Origin: Planctomycetota bacterium | GTDB lineage: Bacteria; Planctomycetota; UBA1135; JADKAF01 | Assembly (NCBI GenBank): GCA_016719295.1 | Contig: JADKAF010000001.1 | Coordinates: 1,116,001-1,180,000 of the forward strand | Reading direction: 5' to 3' | Length of the DNA stretch: 64,000 nucleotides | Part shown: one piece after another, positions 62,947 to 64,000 of the stretch | How the letters are laid out: every line of letters starts with the position of its first letter | Position numbering within the stretch: position 1 is the first letter of the stretch | Translations under genes and position numbers: made by a program | Notes under the pieces: model-generated | Seen by the model: only the letters and a program-made list of their open reading frames with translations | The model's database searches: none | What the model was told of the DNA's origin: nothing

Positions 62947-63032
62947 GGAGGCGTGGCGGAATCGGCAGACGCAGCGGACTTAAAATCCGCGGGGCCTTGC
63001 GGCTCATGGGGGTTCGAGTCCCCCCGCCTCTA
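62947..63032 (+). tRNA. tRNA-Leu (anticodon UAA)
   Basis: This 86-nt class II tRNA has acceptor arms GGAGGCG and CGCCTCT with discriminator A. The first pair is G-U, not G-C. The D arm is of the Leu type (GGCGGAATCGGCAGACGC). Anticodon stem GCGGA/TCCGC encloses loop CTTAAAA with TAA at 62981-62983. A long variable arm and the T arm GGGGG-TTCGAGT-CCCCC follow. CCA is not encoded. It reads UUA codons, which are rare in this GC-rich genome. The last 3 nt coincide with the stop codon of the convergent gene. Confidence 0.93.
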
Positions 63033-64000
63033 TCGCTTCGCGCGCGGCGGTGAGACGCGCGGCCTCAAGGGGCACGGCAAGCAGCGGCCGGCGAGCGCGA
63101 AGTCGTTCCACCAGCGCTCTTCGCGCAGCCCGTCGTCGCGCGACGAGCGCGCGCGGCGCAGAGCGAGCGCGCGCTCGAGCAGCGCGTCGTCGCCGGCCAG
63201 CACCGCGAGGAGCTCCAGGCCGCGAACGGCATAGCTCTCGGGGACTCCGCTCAGGATCCCCAGGCGCTGCAGCCCGAAGGGACCCGGGCGGACGCGCGCC
63301 GCCCATCTCCGCTCGCTCGCGTTCCACGCCTCGCTCCAGAGCGTGACGAGGAGGCCGGCTGCGGCTTCGCGCGCCGAGATTTCGCCGAGCTGCGCCGCGA
63401 CCGATGGAGCCGCTCGCGCGAGCGCGTCCAGCGCTTCGCCGAGCAGCCCGGCGCTCAGCCATACATGCACTTCGCTCCGCGCGCCGTCGCCTCTCGTGCG
63501 CCCTTCGAACGCGAAGCGCCCGCTCGAGCGATCGTAGGCCGCGAGCAGCGCCGCACCGCGCGCCGCGAGCGCGGGCTCGTACGCGGCCCCGGGAGCCTCC
63601 GCGGCAGCGGCGGCCAGCGCGAGGACAGGCCAGGCGTAGCTGCGCTCGAGCTCCAGCTCGCGCCGCGGATCGAAGCGCGCGCGCGCGATCGCATCGGCGG
63701 CGGCGAAGGCGGCGTCGAGCGCGAGCGGATCGCCGCGCACTCTCCCCAGCGCCAGCCAGCCTTCGATCCACGTATGTCCGAGGTCCTGCACCGAGCCCAC
63801 GCCGTGATCGACGCCATGCCGCCAAGGCAAGCCCGCGCGCACGGCATCGCCGCCCACCGTGGGGATGTCGACGGCCAGCGTGTGGCGCAGAGCGGCGTGC
63901 GCGAGCTCCAAGCTCTCCGACGGCGCGCCGCACCACCACGCGCGTACGAGCCCCTGCACGAGATCGAATTCGCCGTTCGACCAGCAGATCGGCTCGCCGG
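63030..64000 (-). CDS. Six-hairpin glycosidase-like / exo-rhamnogalacturonan-lyase-like protein (5' partial)
   Basis: The frame is open to the end of the window, so the start is missing; at least 323 residues are seen. 'GEPICWSNGEFDLVQGLVRAWWCG' at the start, then 'HGVDHGVGSVQDLGHTWIEGW' and repeated helix pairs form the (alpha/alpha)6 toroid of the PcRGLX-like polysaccharide lyase group (PL26) and related six-hairpin enzymes. The 'H-T-W-x-E-G' motif is a family hallmark. Catalytic residues cannot be confirmed without the N-terminal half. The stop TAG overlaps the last 3 bases of the convergent tRNA-Leu. Confidence 0.7.
   Translation of the reverse strand, partial: GEPICWSNGEFDLVQGLVRAWWCGAPSESLELAHAALRHTLAVDIPTVGGDAVRAGLPWRHGVDHGVGSVQDLGHTWIEGWLALGRVRGDPLALDAAFAAADAIARARFDPRRELELERSYAWPVLALAAAAAEAPGAAYEPALAARGAALLAAYDRSSGRFAFEGRTRGDGARSEVHVWLSAGLLGEALDALARAAPSVAAQLGEISAREAAAGLLVTLWSEAWNASERRWAARVRPGPFGLQRLGILSGVPESYAVRGLELLAVLAGDDALLERALALRRARSSRDDGLREERWWNDFALAGRCLPCPLRPRVSPPRAKR

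Overview
The window is very GC-rich bacterial chromosome and is almost completely filled with protein genes. No intergenic gap exceeds about 280 bases. The mix suggests a member of the Planctomycetota or a related uncultured lineage: three huge exported VPS10/sortilin-type beta-propeller proteins, sulfatase-fold lipoproteins, a caspase-like/terpene-cyclase-toroid protein, tandem dynamin-like GTPases, the futalosine menaquinone route, and many exported proteins of unknown function. This placement is inferred from gene content; there is no rRNA gene in the window.

Layout. 1-7.5 kb: a partial exported protein with carboxypeptidase-regulatory-like folds, a DEDDh exonuclease, a HAD phosphatase fused to a small zinc ribbon, and an adaptor/pump pair of an RND efflux system. 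7.4-7.6 kb: three 40-bp-period nested palindromes overlapping the ends of two convergent genes. 7.5-12.1 kb (minus): a translationally coupled trio of sulfatase-fold lipoprotein, phosphodiesterase-type lipoprotein and HSDL2-like SDR. 12.4-16.9 kb (minus): two overlapping bacterial dynamins followed by a 7Fe-type ferredoxin. 17-22.4 kb (plus): glycosyltransferase, pseudo-caspase/toroid protein, an unknown exported protein and a membrane spermidine-synthase-like protein. 22.6-28.1 kb: an IclR regulator, mog, an unknown protein, and the first VPS10 protein (frameshifted). 28.4-38.4 kb (plus): an NHL-type propeller, a PLP enzyme + dipeptide epimerase + SpeE-like trio, an M50 protease, an M28 peptidase, an oxidoreductase-epimerase fusion and a glycosyltransferase. 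38.5-45 kb: alaS, an exported unknown, an MMPL/RND transporter and an ECF sigma factor. AlaS, the transporter and the sigma factor are each broken by one small indel. 45-50 kb: a HEAT-repeat anti-sigma candidate, a secretin-like exported protein, orn and mutM. 50-57 kb (minus): two more VPS10 proteins, each carrying a PDZ domain inside the propeller, in an apparent operon ending in mutM. 57-61 kb (minus): amidohydrolase, KAS III-like enzyme and M28 peptidase. 61.3-63 kb: mqnB, mqnD and tRNA-Leu(UAA). The end of the window holds a partial six-hairpin carbohydrate-active protein.

A cross-cutting observation is that four otherwise intact genes (a VPS10 gene, alaS, the MMPL transporter and the ECF sigma factor) each carry one reading-frame break inside or beside a GC-alternating run. 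Because alaS is normally essential, this looks more like a systematic indel error in the sequence than real gene decay. No CRISPR array, riboswitch, complete insertion sequence, prophage or rRNA was seen.
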